From positions 906,953 through 939,151 of the forward strand of contig KB904821.1 of NCBI GenBank assembly GCA_000380225.1: a DNA stretch of 32,199 nucleotides, given 5' to 3'. Source of the stretch: a filamentous cyanobacterium ESFC-1. Its GTDB lineage: Bacteria; Cyanobacteriota; Cyanobacteriia; Cyanobacteriales; Spirulinaceae. Positions within the stretch are counted from its first letter, which is position 1, and the number at the start of each line of letters is the position of its first letter. Both the position numbers and the translations under genes were made by a program. The notes beneath the pieces are model-generated. The model searched no databases and was not told the origin of the DNA. It worked only from the letters and a program-made list of their open reading frames with translations. This document shows positions 1-6,288 of this stretch, piece by piece.

Positions 1-95
1 TTGTGGTGAACTGTCAACCCATCTAAAGTACGAACAACTCAGTTTGTTCGACTGCTAGGAATCCCCGTCCCTTTTAGGGCGGGGAGGATGTCAAC
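1..95 (+). mobile_element. Right end of an IS200/IS605-family (TnpB-type) element, partial
   Basis: A hairpin at 63-84 has a 5-bp stem (CCCCG/CGGGG), one bulged T at 68, a 3-bp stem (CCC/GGG) and a TTTTA loop, and is followed by GAGGATGTCAAC ending at 95. A second hairpin with the same architecture (5 bp, one bulged base, 3 bp, then GAGTTGTCAAC) occurs at 16939-16969. In TnpB elements this layout is the transposon right end and also the 3' part of the omega-RNA scaffold, with the guide reading into flanking DNA just after TCAAC. The body of the element lies left of the window. Recognition rests on the matched pair of ends and the short TnpB-like tail before the hairpin; the exact element cannot be named. 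Confidence 0.65.
2..58 (+). CDS. Possible C-terminal tail of TnpB, partial at the left edge
   Basis: Frame 2 reads CGELSTHLKYEQLSLFDC and stops at TAG (56-58), immediately before the right-end hairpin. TnpB proteins commonly carry an (A)CG motif soon after their C-terminal zinc finger, followed by a short variable tail, and the stop lies close to the omega-RNA hairpin. Only 18 residues are visible, so the call depends mostly on position. A chance open frame cannot be excluded. Confidence 0.35.
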   Translation, partial: CGELSTHLKYEQLSLFDC

Positions 96-419
96 ATTCA
101 ACCCCATCACCACACTCATGAATGTTATTGTTGTTCCCAACCCCAAACTCAACAAAGGCGCATTGTAGAAAAACACCAAACCCACAGCAGCTACCACAAA
201 CCCCAAGGGAGGAAAGGCAATCATCAGCAATGCCAAAGCCAAGAGAAATGGCAGTAGAAAGATACTGAATCCCGCAATAATCAGGCAAAAGATTAGAGTA
301 GCGAGGGTAAAGGGTATGCCTTGGGCGGCTAAACCCGCAGCCCCTACCCCCAGTAACAATACTCCTAGGGAAAAGATTGCTACACAAGCGTTGTGTGTTT
401 CTTGTTGATTGTTAGACAT
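39..419 (-). CDS. Small hydrophobic membrane protein, 3' end replaced by transposon sequence
   Basis: The frame encodes about 126 residues from an ATG at 419 (MSNNQQETHN); this start is preferred because GAGGT lies about 10 nt upstream. A longer reading from a GTG at 461 is possible but adds an unconvincing 14 residues. The protein is mostly hydrophobic with three or four membrane segments (roughly residues 14-32, 38-60, 62-82 and 84-106) and no motif I recognise. The last 17 or so residues (from DILPALKG onward) are translated from the IS605-type hairpin at 59-95 read backwards, so the native C-terminus is missing. It lies beyond the leader-distal end of the CRISPR array. Function unknown. 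Confidence 0.5.
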   Translation of the reverse strand: MSNNQQETHNACVAIFSLGVLLLGVGAAGLAAQGIPFTLATLIFCLIIAGFSIFLLPFLLALALLMIAFPPLGFVVAAVGLVFFYNAPLLSLGLGTTITFMSVVMGLNVDILPALKGTGIPSSRTN

Positions 420-452
420 TTCAAGCATTACCTCAAAATCAAAGTTTTTTGT

Positions 453-504
453 CAGTTTCACTCAAGTTCTTTTCCCGTTGGTGGGGCGTTTTTGAGTGAA
501 ACTG
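453..504. repeat. 13-bp perfect inverted repeat beside the distal end of the CRISPR array
   Basis: CAGTTTCACTCAA (453-465) is matched by its reverse complement TTGAGTGAAACTG (492-504), with 26 bases between. It sits between the start of the membrane-protein gene and the last CRISPR repeat (529-564). It could form a hairpin in a minus-strand transcript leaving the array, or be an operator for the membrane gene. No T-run follows, so it is not a standard terminator. Confidence 0.6.
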
Positions 505-528
505 TCTCAGAGGTAATTTTGATGTCTT

Positions 529-1663
529 GTTTCCAATCTATTAGTTTCTCCAGCGAGTGGAGAGCAGTGAGCGGAAACAGCGTGCAACCGGTTCTATGAA
601 TGTTTCCAATCTATTAGTTTCTCCAGCGAGTGGAGAGACAACGAGTACGACACAGTACTCGTTGATAAATAAGTTTCCAATCTATTAGTTTCTCCAGCGA
701 GTGGAGAGTTGGTAATTCTACCTTTAGGCTAACTCTAGTCGAATTGGTTTCCAATCTATTAGTTTCTCCAGCGAGTGGAGAGTCACGCAGCACAGTGGAC
801 ACTCTCCTTCACTGCTGCTTGGTTTCCAATCTATTAGTTTCTCCAGCGAGTGGAGAGGAAGCAACAATGGCCAGACAACACTCTTCTACCAAGGGGGTTT
901 CCAATCTATTAGTTTCTCCAGCGAGTGGAGAGTGGGCTTGGTATTGGCAGGGTTATTGGGAGGAATAGGTTTCCAATCTATTAGTTTCTCCAGCGAGTGG
1001 AGAGGGCGAGGAGGTTGACTTCATCTTAGCGATGGGTACTGTTTCCAATCTATTAGTTTCTCCAGCGAGTGGAGAGTCACGAGGCACAGTGGACACTCTC
1101 CTTCACTGCTGCTTGGTTTCCAATCTATTAGTTTCTCCAGCGAGTGGAGAGGAAGCAACAATGGCCAGACAACACTCTTCTACCAAGGGGGTTTCCAATC
1201 TATTAGTTTCTCCAGCGAGTGGAGAGGGAATGACACCCTAACAGAACAATATAAGGCTAGTAAAGAGTTTCCAATCTATTAGTTTCTCCAGCGAGTGGAG
1301 AGCATGGCTGTAGCTGAGAAGAATCCATCTTCTCTAATCTGTTTCCAATCTATTAGTTTCTCCAGCGAGTGGAGAGTGGGCTTGGTATTGGCAGGGTTAT
1401 TGGGAGGAATAGGTTTCCAATCTATTAGTTTCTCCAGCGAGTGGAGAGGGCGAGGAGGTTGACTTCATCTTAGCGATGGGTACTGTTTCCAATCTATTAG
1501 TTTCTCCAGCGAGTGGAGAGCGAGGAGGAAGCGGAGCAATTCAACAGCCTAGTAGGTTTCCAATCTATTAGTTTCTCCAGCGAGTGGAGAGACACCTAAT
1601 GGCTGATCTAAAATACAATGTCAACGTGTTTCCAATCTATTAGTTTCTCCAGCGAGTGGAGAG
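529..1663 (-). CRISPR. CRISPR array: 16 identical 36-bp repeats, 15 spacers of 35-40 bp
   Basis: Repeats start at 529, 602, 673, 747, 822, 897, 969, 1041, 1116, 1191, 1267, 1341, 1413, 1485, 1556 and 1628. On the plus strand each begins GTTTCCAATCTATTAG and ends GCGAGTGGAGAG. Read on the minus strand the repeat ends in ATTGGAAAC, the usual form of a crRNA 5' handle, and has an internal stem TCTCCA/TGGAGA with loop CTCGC. This favours minus-strand transcription, the same strand as cas1 and cas2, with the leader at 1664-1860. All repeats look identical, including the distal one. Spacers 5=9, 6=12 and 7=13 are identical, and spacers 4 and 8 differ at two adjacent bases. Subtype cannot be assigned from the repeat alone; a GAAAC-ending 36-mer suits type I-D or III systems of cyanobacteria. 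Confidence 0.98.
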
Positions 1664-1860
1664 TCCCCCCTATTAAAACCCAGAACTGGAGGGATGTCCA
1701 GACCCCGTTTGCGAGGGGGTCAGAAAATGTGGCCACACATCCCCCAAAAAATCTCAAACCAGAGCGCTGAAACCCTTGCTACAAGGGGCGGCGAGGGGGT
1801 TTACGAAATCTCGTCCTTTCAGCCACCATCCCGACCCCCTCGCTCAACGATGATACAAAA
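1664..1860 (-). promoter_or_regulatory. CRISPR leader between cas2 and the array
   Basis: This 197-bp non-coding stretch separates the end of cas2 from the first repeat on the minus strand and should carry the array promoter and the integration signals read by Cas1-Cas2. It holds the motif GCGAGGGGGT twice as a direct repeat (1711-1720 and 1791-1800, 80 bp apart). It also holds the 11-base reverse complement GACCCCCTCGC at 1833-1843, pairing with 1711-1721. The leader role is inferred from position and strand. No promoter could be fixed by eye. Confidence 0.7.
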
Positions 1861-2139
1861 TTAAACAATCGTCGAACTGGGCGGCTCTAAAACCGGGGGT
1901 TCACCCCAAACCTCCACCTGCCCCAAAGTATGATGAGACAAAGGATAGAAGCGAATACTATCCTCCTTCTTTTTAATCCGTTTCCTCATCCTTTTTTTCA
2001 ACTCCCGACACTTCTGGGACGACAAAACACACTCAAAAACCGAATATTGCACCCGCACCCCATACCCCTCCAGCAAATCCGCCACCTTCTTGCGGCGCTT
2101 GTCCTCTGGGATATCATAAGTCACCACATACAGCATCAT
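1861..2139 (-). CDS. cas2: CRISPR-associated endoribonuclease/adaptation protein Cas2
   Basis: The product is 92 residues, normal for Cas2. It opens MMLYVVTYDIPEDKRRKKVA, the ferredoxin-fold start with the conserved aspartate in VTYDIP (D9). It continues with the helix VADLLEGYGVRVQYSVFEC and the typical late strand SIRFYPLS. Cas2 forms the dimeric core of the Cas1-Cas2 integrase that inserts new spacers at the leader end. It starts 25 bp downstream of the cas1 stop on the same strand, so the two are almost certainly co-transcribed. The last 15 or so residues (proline-rich, EPPVLEPPSS) are a variable tail. Confidence 0.96.
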   Translation of the reverse strand: MMLYVVTYDIPEDKRRKKVADLLEGYGVRVQYSVFECVLSSQKCRELKKRMRKRIKKKEDSIRFYPLSHHTLGQVEVWGEPPVLEPPSSTIV

Positions 2140-2164
2140 AACTAGCTTTCAGCCTCCTAATTCC

Positions 2165-3157
2165 CTACCGAATTTGATACGGCTGATAGCCATAAGCCGG
2201 ATTATAGACAAATTGCCGATATTTTTTCACCTGCTGCATTAACAAATCCCAACGGGGCTGACGCTCATCCTCTGCCACTTTCACCTCCTCTTCCATGCGC
2301 TGCATAAACGCCGTTAAATATTTTCTTCTGCCCGACTCATTGAGAAAACAGCCCCCATCTCGATATTCAAAATCCTTATCCGCGTCCATCACTCGACTTC
2401 CGAGCAACCACAACACCACCGAATCCACTATCGGGGCGCGAAACTCCTCAATCAAATCGCTGGCTAACGCCGCATGACGAGCCGAGCCTTCGTGTAAACA
2501 AGCCTGATAGGGGTCAAGTCCCTGCACCTCAATCAACGCCAACAAATGATTCCACACCACCTGATAACCAAAACTCAGTAAAGCATTCACCGGATTTCCC
2601 GGCGGACGACGGGAGCGCCCCGCAAACACAAACCCCGTCCCCTGCAAACACGCCCCAAACGCCGTAAAATAACTCGCCGCCCCCGCCCCCTCATACCCCA
2701 TCAACTGCTCGATGGTGTCAGTTTGGGGGATTTGCTCAATCAGATACCCCAACCTCTGAATCGCCAAACTCAACGCCTCAGCCGGATAGCGCCGTTGCTG
2801 ACGAAGCAGGATTATCCGCGAGTTGTTCAACTTCCCCCGCACAATCGCCCGCGCCACCAATAAACGCTCAACCAAACTAATTTCCTGCTGATAGCGAGCT
2901 AAATGGCGATATCCTCGCTCAATGGCGATAATGCGCCCATAACAATAACCCAACCGGGACAAATACACAATCGGGATATCTCGCCACAAACAAGCCCGAA
3001 TTGCCTGGGTAGTCACCTGGGACTTCCCAAATATTAAAATCTGCTCGGTGAGGGGAAGCTGCACCCTGGCTAACACTTCGTCTTTGCGCCTCACCTCCAA
3101 ACATTCCTGCCGCAAGCCCACATAACAGCCCTGCTGCGATACATATAAAGTTCTCAT
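2165..3157 (-). CDS. cas1: CRISPR-associated integrase Cas1
   Basis: From the ATG at 3157 the protein is 330 residues (MRTLYVSQQGCYVG). A longer frame from 3244 only translates a dispersed intergenic repeat and is rejected. Family motifs: a beta-rich N-terminal domain, AIVRGKLNNSRIILLRQQRR (about 104-123), GYEGAGAASYF with the catalytic glutamate near 156, PVNALLSFGYQ near 189-199, DPYQACLHEGSARHA with the metal-binding histidine near 222, and LASDLIEEFR with the catalytic aspartate near 234. The metal-binding residues are therefore all present and the integrase should be active. Cas1 cuts and joins prespacer DNA into the array together with Cas2. There is no fused Cas4 or reverse transcriptase. 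The csx18-like gene lies upstream on the same strand. Confidence 0.97.
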   Translation of the reverse strand: MRTLYVSQQGCYVGLRQECLEVRRKDEVLARVQLPLTEQILIFGKSQVTTQAIRACLWRDIPIVYLSRLGYCYGRIIAIERGYRHLARYQQEISLVERLLVARAIVRGKLNNSRIILLRQQRRYPAEALSLAIQRLGYLIEQIPQTDTIEQLMGYEGAGAASYFTAFGACLQGTGFVFAGRSRRPPGNPVNALLSFGYQVVWNHLLALIEVQGLDPYQACLHEGSARHAALASDLIEEFRAPIVDSVVLWLLGSRVMDADKDFEYRDGGCFLNESGRRKYLTAFMQRMEEEVKVAEDERQPRWDLLMQQVKKYRQFVYNPAYGYQPYQIR

Positions 3158-3177
3158 AATTTCTGTGTAATGAAATG

Positions 3178-3358
3178 CCCTCACCCCCAACCCCTCTCCC
3201 AGAGGGCGAGGGGCTTTTAGAGTAGTAGGGTGGGCATCGCCCACCGTCTCTCACTTTGAGCCAATTACCGGTGATTCACGCTGTAATCATCTGGCGTTCA
3301 CCAGCGATATCAAGGTGATTTTCACGATTTAATTTAGGAATGGTGGGCATTGCCCACC
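3178..3358. repeat. Intergenic palindromic repeats upstream of cas1
   Basis: The gap holds a cyanobacterial-type repeat (CCCTCACCCCCAACCCCTCT, from 3178). It also holds two 17-bp palindromes, GGTGGGCATCGCCCACC at 3229-3245 and the one-base variant GGTGGGCATTGCCCACC at 3342-3358. These explain the spurious upstream extension of the cas1 frame. No gene is supported here. Confidence 0.75.
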
Positions 3359-3371
3359 CTACTGGACTGCT

Positions 3372-3589
3372 GCTGATGATTGGGCGGGGAAACCCCGCCC
3401 CTACACGCCCTTTTACCCTAATCGCGACGCTCGATATCCTGACGAGACCGAAATTCAAATATTTTAGAGGTGCGAGACTATCGCACAAATTAAGGTGTGT
3501 CACAGCACTACACGCTGATGATTGGGCGGGGAAACCCCGCCCCTACACGCCCATTTACCCTAATCGCGACGCTCGATATCCTGACGAGA
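3372..3589. repeat. 76-bp direct repeat carrying a GC-rich hairpin and the 3' end of the csx18-like gene
   Basis: Copies at 3372-3447 and 3514-3589 differ at one position (CGCCCTTTTACC versus CGCCCATTTACC). Each contains the perfect 8-bp hairpin GGGCGGGG-AAA-CCCCGCCC (3382-3400 and 3524-3542). Each also carries the antisense of the codons for SRQDIERRD plus stop. The right copy is the real end of the csx18-like gene; the left copy is a detached duplicate. The hairpin may also act as a transcription stop or mRNA-end structure for the gene. Confidence 0.85.
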
Positions 3590-3850
3590 TTGATAGGGCT
3601 GCATCGGGCTTCCGGGGGGTTGCATCGAATTGGGTAATGTACCCGGCGGTTGTCCTCCCCGCGATAACCACATCACCACCACATCCCCCAACGTACAAAC
3701 CAACAACGTCGATAGCGTTACCATCACCGTATTGCTAATCACTGCCGCCAAACCCAACGGCGCAATTAATAACAGCGTCAGAGTAACCACACAGTTAATT
3801 CCTGCCACCACAATATTGCGGACAATCGCCGCCCGAAAAGTTAAATACAT
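3560..3850 (-). CDS. csx18: Small two-helix membrane protein resembling CRISPR-associated Csx18
   Basis: The product is 96 residues. It begins MYLTFRAAIVRNIVVAGINC, then has two hydrophobic segments (about residues 14-36 and 38-61, including LLLIAPLGLAAVISNTVMVT). A charged, proline-rich tail ends in SRQDIERRD. A ribosome site AGGAAA lies 7 nt before the ATG. The arginine-rich first segment followed by LLLIAPLGLAAVI..T..VT matches my recollection of the cyanobacterial Csx18 family, small membrane proteins found next to cas genes. The location, directly upstream of cas1 on the same strand, supports this, although ~400 bp of repeats intervene. The molecular role of Csx18 is not known to me. Confidence 0.6.
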   Translation of the reverse strand: MYLTFRAAIVRNIVVAGINCVVTLTLLLIAPLGLAAVISNTVMVTLSTLLVCTLGDVVVMWLSRGGQPPGTLPNSMQPPGSPMQPYQSRQDIERRD

Positions 3851-4198
3851 CTGGTTTCCTATTTGTAGCTAATTGACAATCAAAGCTCAAATCTCCAGCA
3901 GAATAATAAAACTAAAACGCGGAAAAGTCGTAATTTACTGCACTTTTGGACTTAAAAGCAGTCAAAACTCAAAAATAACCGTTATCCTGCTGAAATTCTG
4001 GCTTTAGCTCTTAATTTAATTCATCTTGTCTCCTGATGTCCTGTAAAAGCCAATATTTTGGCAAACTCAGCGCAATGTTGAAGAAAAGTTTTAGTGCTGG
4101 TCATTTCAGGGAGTTTTGTATTACTTTATTAAATTATTGGGTTATACCGTTAGCATTAGATAAATTGAGATAACAGTTCTCGCTTAAAATTGTGCATT
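3851..4198. other. Non-coding gap between csx18-like and xisH
   Basis: This 348-bp, AT-rich stretch separates two divergently transcribed genes and must hold both promoters. I see no credible gene, RNA or strong hairpin in it. Confidence 0.5.
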
Positions 4199-4615
4199 AT
4201 GGCAAGAGACCGTTTTCACCAAGTTGTCAGAACAGCCCTTGAGCGAGATGGATGGGAGATTACTCACGACCCATTTCGGATTAAAGTGGGAGGTGTTGAT
4301 ATGGAAATTGACTTGGGTGCAGAACGATTGCTGGCAGCAGAACGAGGTGAGGAAAAAATTGCTGTTGAAGTCAAGAGTTTTTTGGTGGGGACATCGGCAA
4401 TTTCTGAATTTCATACAGCTTTAGAACAGTTTATTAATTATCGAGTTGCGCTGCGACAGAAAGAACCTCAACGCCTTCTTTATTTGGCTGTTCCTAATTT
4501 GGTTTACAACAGCTTTTTTCAACTTGATTTTCCGGCATCTATTTTACAAGAAAATGCAGTCAGAACAGTAGTTTATGATATTGAGTTGGCACAAATAATA
4601 CAATGGAAAACTTAA
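4199..4615 (+). CDS. xisH: XisH-family protein (PD-(D/E)XK nuclease-like fold)
   Basis: From ATG 4199 the product is 138 residues (MARDRFHQVVRTALERDGWE), matching the usual XisH start; the TTG nine bases earlier is rejected. The family signature is clear: DRFH..V..AL..DGW.ITHDP, then EIDLGAE (D38) and IAVEVKSF (E57, K59), which together look like a restriction-type nuclease core. XisH and XisI were first described as accessory factors for fdxN-element excision in Anabaena, yet they are widespread in cyanobacteria lacking that element. The gene overlaps xisI by 13 bp, so the two are translationally coupled. A toxin-antitoxin or defence role is inference only. Confidence 0.93.
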   Translation: MARDRFHQVVRTALERDGWEITHDPFRIKVGGVDMEIDLGAERLLAAERGEEKIAVEVKSFLVGTSAISEFHTALEQFINYRVALRQKEPQRLLYLAVPNLVYNSFFQLDFPASILQENAVRTVVYDIELAQIIQWKT

Positions 4616-4950
4616 AACCAAAAACAGAAAACTATCAGCAAGTTATACAACAACTGTTGTTAGACTATGCCACAGTCAAACCCGCTTATGGTGACTTTGA
4701 AGTTGAGACAATTTTTGATACTCAACGCCATCACTATCAAGTTCTAGATTTAGGTTGGGAACAGCAACGCTGGGTACATCACTGTCCTATTCATCTGGCA
4801 ATTCGCCAAGGAAAGGTTTGGATTTTTCGGAATACGACAGAACAGGATATTGCCGCAGAGTTAGTAATTTTAGGTATCCCAAAACAGGATATTGTACTGG
4901 GTTTTTATCCTCCCTTTATGCGGGAAATGAGCGATTATGCTGTTAGCTAA
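4603..4950 (+). CDS. xisI: XisI-family protein
   Basis: The 115-residue product has the XisI pattern: Y..VIQQLLLDYA, then the strand VETIFDTQRHHYQVLDLGWEQ, RWVHHCPIHLAIRQGKVWI, and the C-terminal D(I/V)VLGFYPPFMREMSDYAV. It starts inside the last codons of xisH (13-bp overlap) and is its constant partner. Known members are small single-domain proteins; the biochemical role is not established. Stop at 4950; a hairpin followed by T-rich sequence lies at 4994-5014. Confidence 0.93.
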   Translation: MENLKPKTENYQQVIQQLLLDYATVKPAYGDFEVETIFDTQRHHYQVLDLGWEQQRWVHHCPIHLAIRQGKVWIFRNTTEQDIAAELVILGIPKQDIVLGFYPPFMREMSDYAVS

Positions 4951-4993
4951 TAACTAATAAGTTGTAAATCACCGCATTTTTAGCCTTAGAAAT

Positions 4994-5039
4994 CAAGGCA
5001 GAGCCTTGGTTTTTCGTTACCAGGTTCAACCCGGTAACG
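4994..5039 (+). terminator. Hairpin with T-run after xisI, fused to a 25-bp palindromic repeat
   Basis: CAAGGC-AGA-GCCTTG (4994-5008) is followed by GTTTTTC, a plausible intrinsic terminator for xisH-xisI. Directly after it, 5015-5039 is a near-perfect palindrome (CGTTACC.GGTT.C.AACC.GGTAACG with one mismatched pair). This compound hairpin resembles a dispersed cyanobacterial repeat, so the terminator function may be incidental. Confidence 0.55.
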
Positions 5040-5073
5040 AGGTTAATTACCCCTTAAAGACTGATAACTGAAA

Positions 5074-6270
5074 ATGTCTCACCCTTATGCCAAAACTAAA
5101 GCTTTTGAGCGTTTGATGATATTGATTGCCACCTTGGTACAATATCCTGGTGTCGGCTGCCCTTCAGAGCGATTGAGCGATCGCAGCCATCAAAATCGCA
5201 CCTCCCATCATAATGCCCTGGCCGCCCTGCAAAACAAAATGCAGCAAGTGGCTCAAACTGCGAAACTAAATTGGCCTCCTGATTACCCCTCTCTCCCCAC
5301 CCTCCGCAAAGACTTAGAGCGACTGCGAGATTACAACATATTAGAGCGACGGATGTACCGTTGGGGCTATTATCTCGGTACGGGAGCGATGACCAAGCGG
5401 GAATTGCAAATGGCATTTCAAGCATTACAATCCCAAGCTCAACATCAAGGCGACCCTCAAGTGCGCCGGGTGTATGAAGCATTATCCCTGCGGTTGCGGG
5501 GCTTTGAGTTGGATACAGAGGGAGATTTTTTCTATCCTGTCCGCCAAAATCTCAGCCGCACCATTGAATGGACAGACCCCCAAGAAATGATGGCTTGTGG
5601 GGAAAATCGCCATACTTTGTTTCATCATATTGCCACTTTAGAGGACGCGATCGCGATCGGTCAACCCCTTGAAATTGCCAGAGAGCGCGACCTTTACAAC
5701 GCTCAAAATCTCGGCATTCAGCTTGTGTGGCCGCTCCAACTGATTTACCGGGATATTGCTTGGTATTTGCTGTATGAATGCTGCCACAATCAACAACTGG
5801 TCATTGGTCGTCTGAGCCGCTACAGCGATTACTGTAAAGTGTATCCCATCAATGGCCGCGGCGTATTCATGCAGAAACAAAGCCTCGATGATGCCTACCG
5901 CTTACTGCAACAGGGTTGGGGTTTATATTTAGGAGAAGCCGCAGAGCAAGAGCAAGAGCTAACCGGTGAATTGGATTTAATGACGGTGCGCGTCCGCTTT
6001 TTTCCCCCTGTGAGTCGCTTTATCGCTGAGGGGGATTTGCGCCATCCCCAGCAAAAGTTACGCGCTGGCCCGATTGATGAGTTTACCGGAAAACCCCAAT
6101 GGCTGGATTATACCGTGGAGTTGCCGCCGCGATCGCTTTCTGAGTTTCGGATATGGCTGCAACGTTATGGTGACAAGGTACAAATCTTATCACCCCCGGA
6201 GTTAGCCCAAGATCATTATCAGGCCGCGATCGCGCTGGTGCAACGCTACAAACCCTGTACGGATGAATGA
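5074..6270 (+). CDS. WYL-domain transcriptional regulator
   Basis: The product has 398 residues. The N-terminal part (about 1-100) is rich in helices and includes PSLPTLRKDLERLRDYNILERR, the DeoR-type winged-helix pattern that precedes WYL domains. The middle holds PLQLIYRDIAWYLLYECC (about 220-237) with a literal WYL motif. The C-terminus (about 300-395) looks like the WCX ligand-sensing extension. WYL proteins act as ligand-responsive repressors or activators, and in several bacteria they control CRISPR or other defence operons. This gene lies about 1.2 kb beyond the csx18-like gene on the other strand. The start codon lies just after a dispersed-repeat motif (CTGATAACTGAAA). Confidence 0.85.
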   Translation: MSHPYAKTKAFERLMILIATLVQYPGVGCPSERLSDRSHQNRTSHHNALAALQNKMQQVAQTAKLNWPPDYPSLPTLRKDLERLRDYNILERRMYRWGYYLGTGAMTKRELQMAFQALQSQAQHQGDPQVRRVYEALSLRLRGFELDTEGDFFYPVRQNLSRTIEWTDPQEMMACGENRHTLFHHIATLEDAIAIGQPLEIARERDLYNAQNLGIQLVWPLQLIYRDIAWYLLYECCHNQQLVIGRLSRYSDYCKVYPINGRGVFMQKQSLDDAYRLLQQGWGLYLGEAAEQEQELTGELDLMTVRVRFFPPVSRFIAEGDLRHPQQKLRAGPIDEFTGKPQWLDYTVELPPRSLSEFRIWLQRYGDKVQILSPPELAQDHYQAAIALVQRYKPCTDE

Positions 6271-6288
6271 GCGCCGGGTTAATGAGCT

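Noticed and set aside
744-1241. Open frames of 60-74 codons across the CRISPR array (peptides with VSNLLVSPASGE repeats)
   Set aside because: They are translations of the CRISPR repeat (its 36 bp is a multiple of three) and carry no independent coding signal.
3158-3244. 29-residue N-terminal extension of Cas1
   Set aside because: It is translated from the dispersed intergenic repeat at 3178-3245; Cas1 proteins start at MRTLYVSQQG-like sequence.
1-6270. A complete CRISPR effector system in this window
   Set aside because: No Cas3, Cas10, Cas5/6/7, Cas9 or Cas12 coding frame is present on either strand; only csx18-like, cas1 and cas2 are seen.
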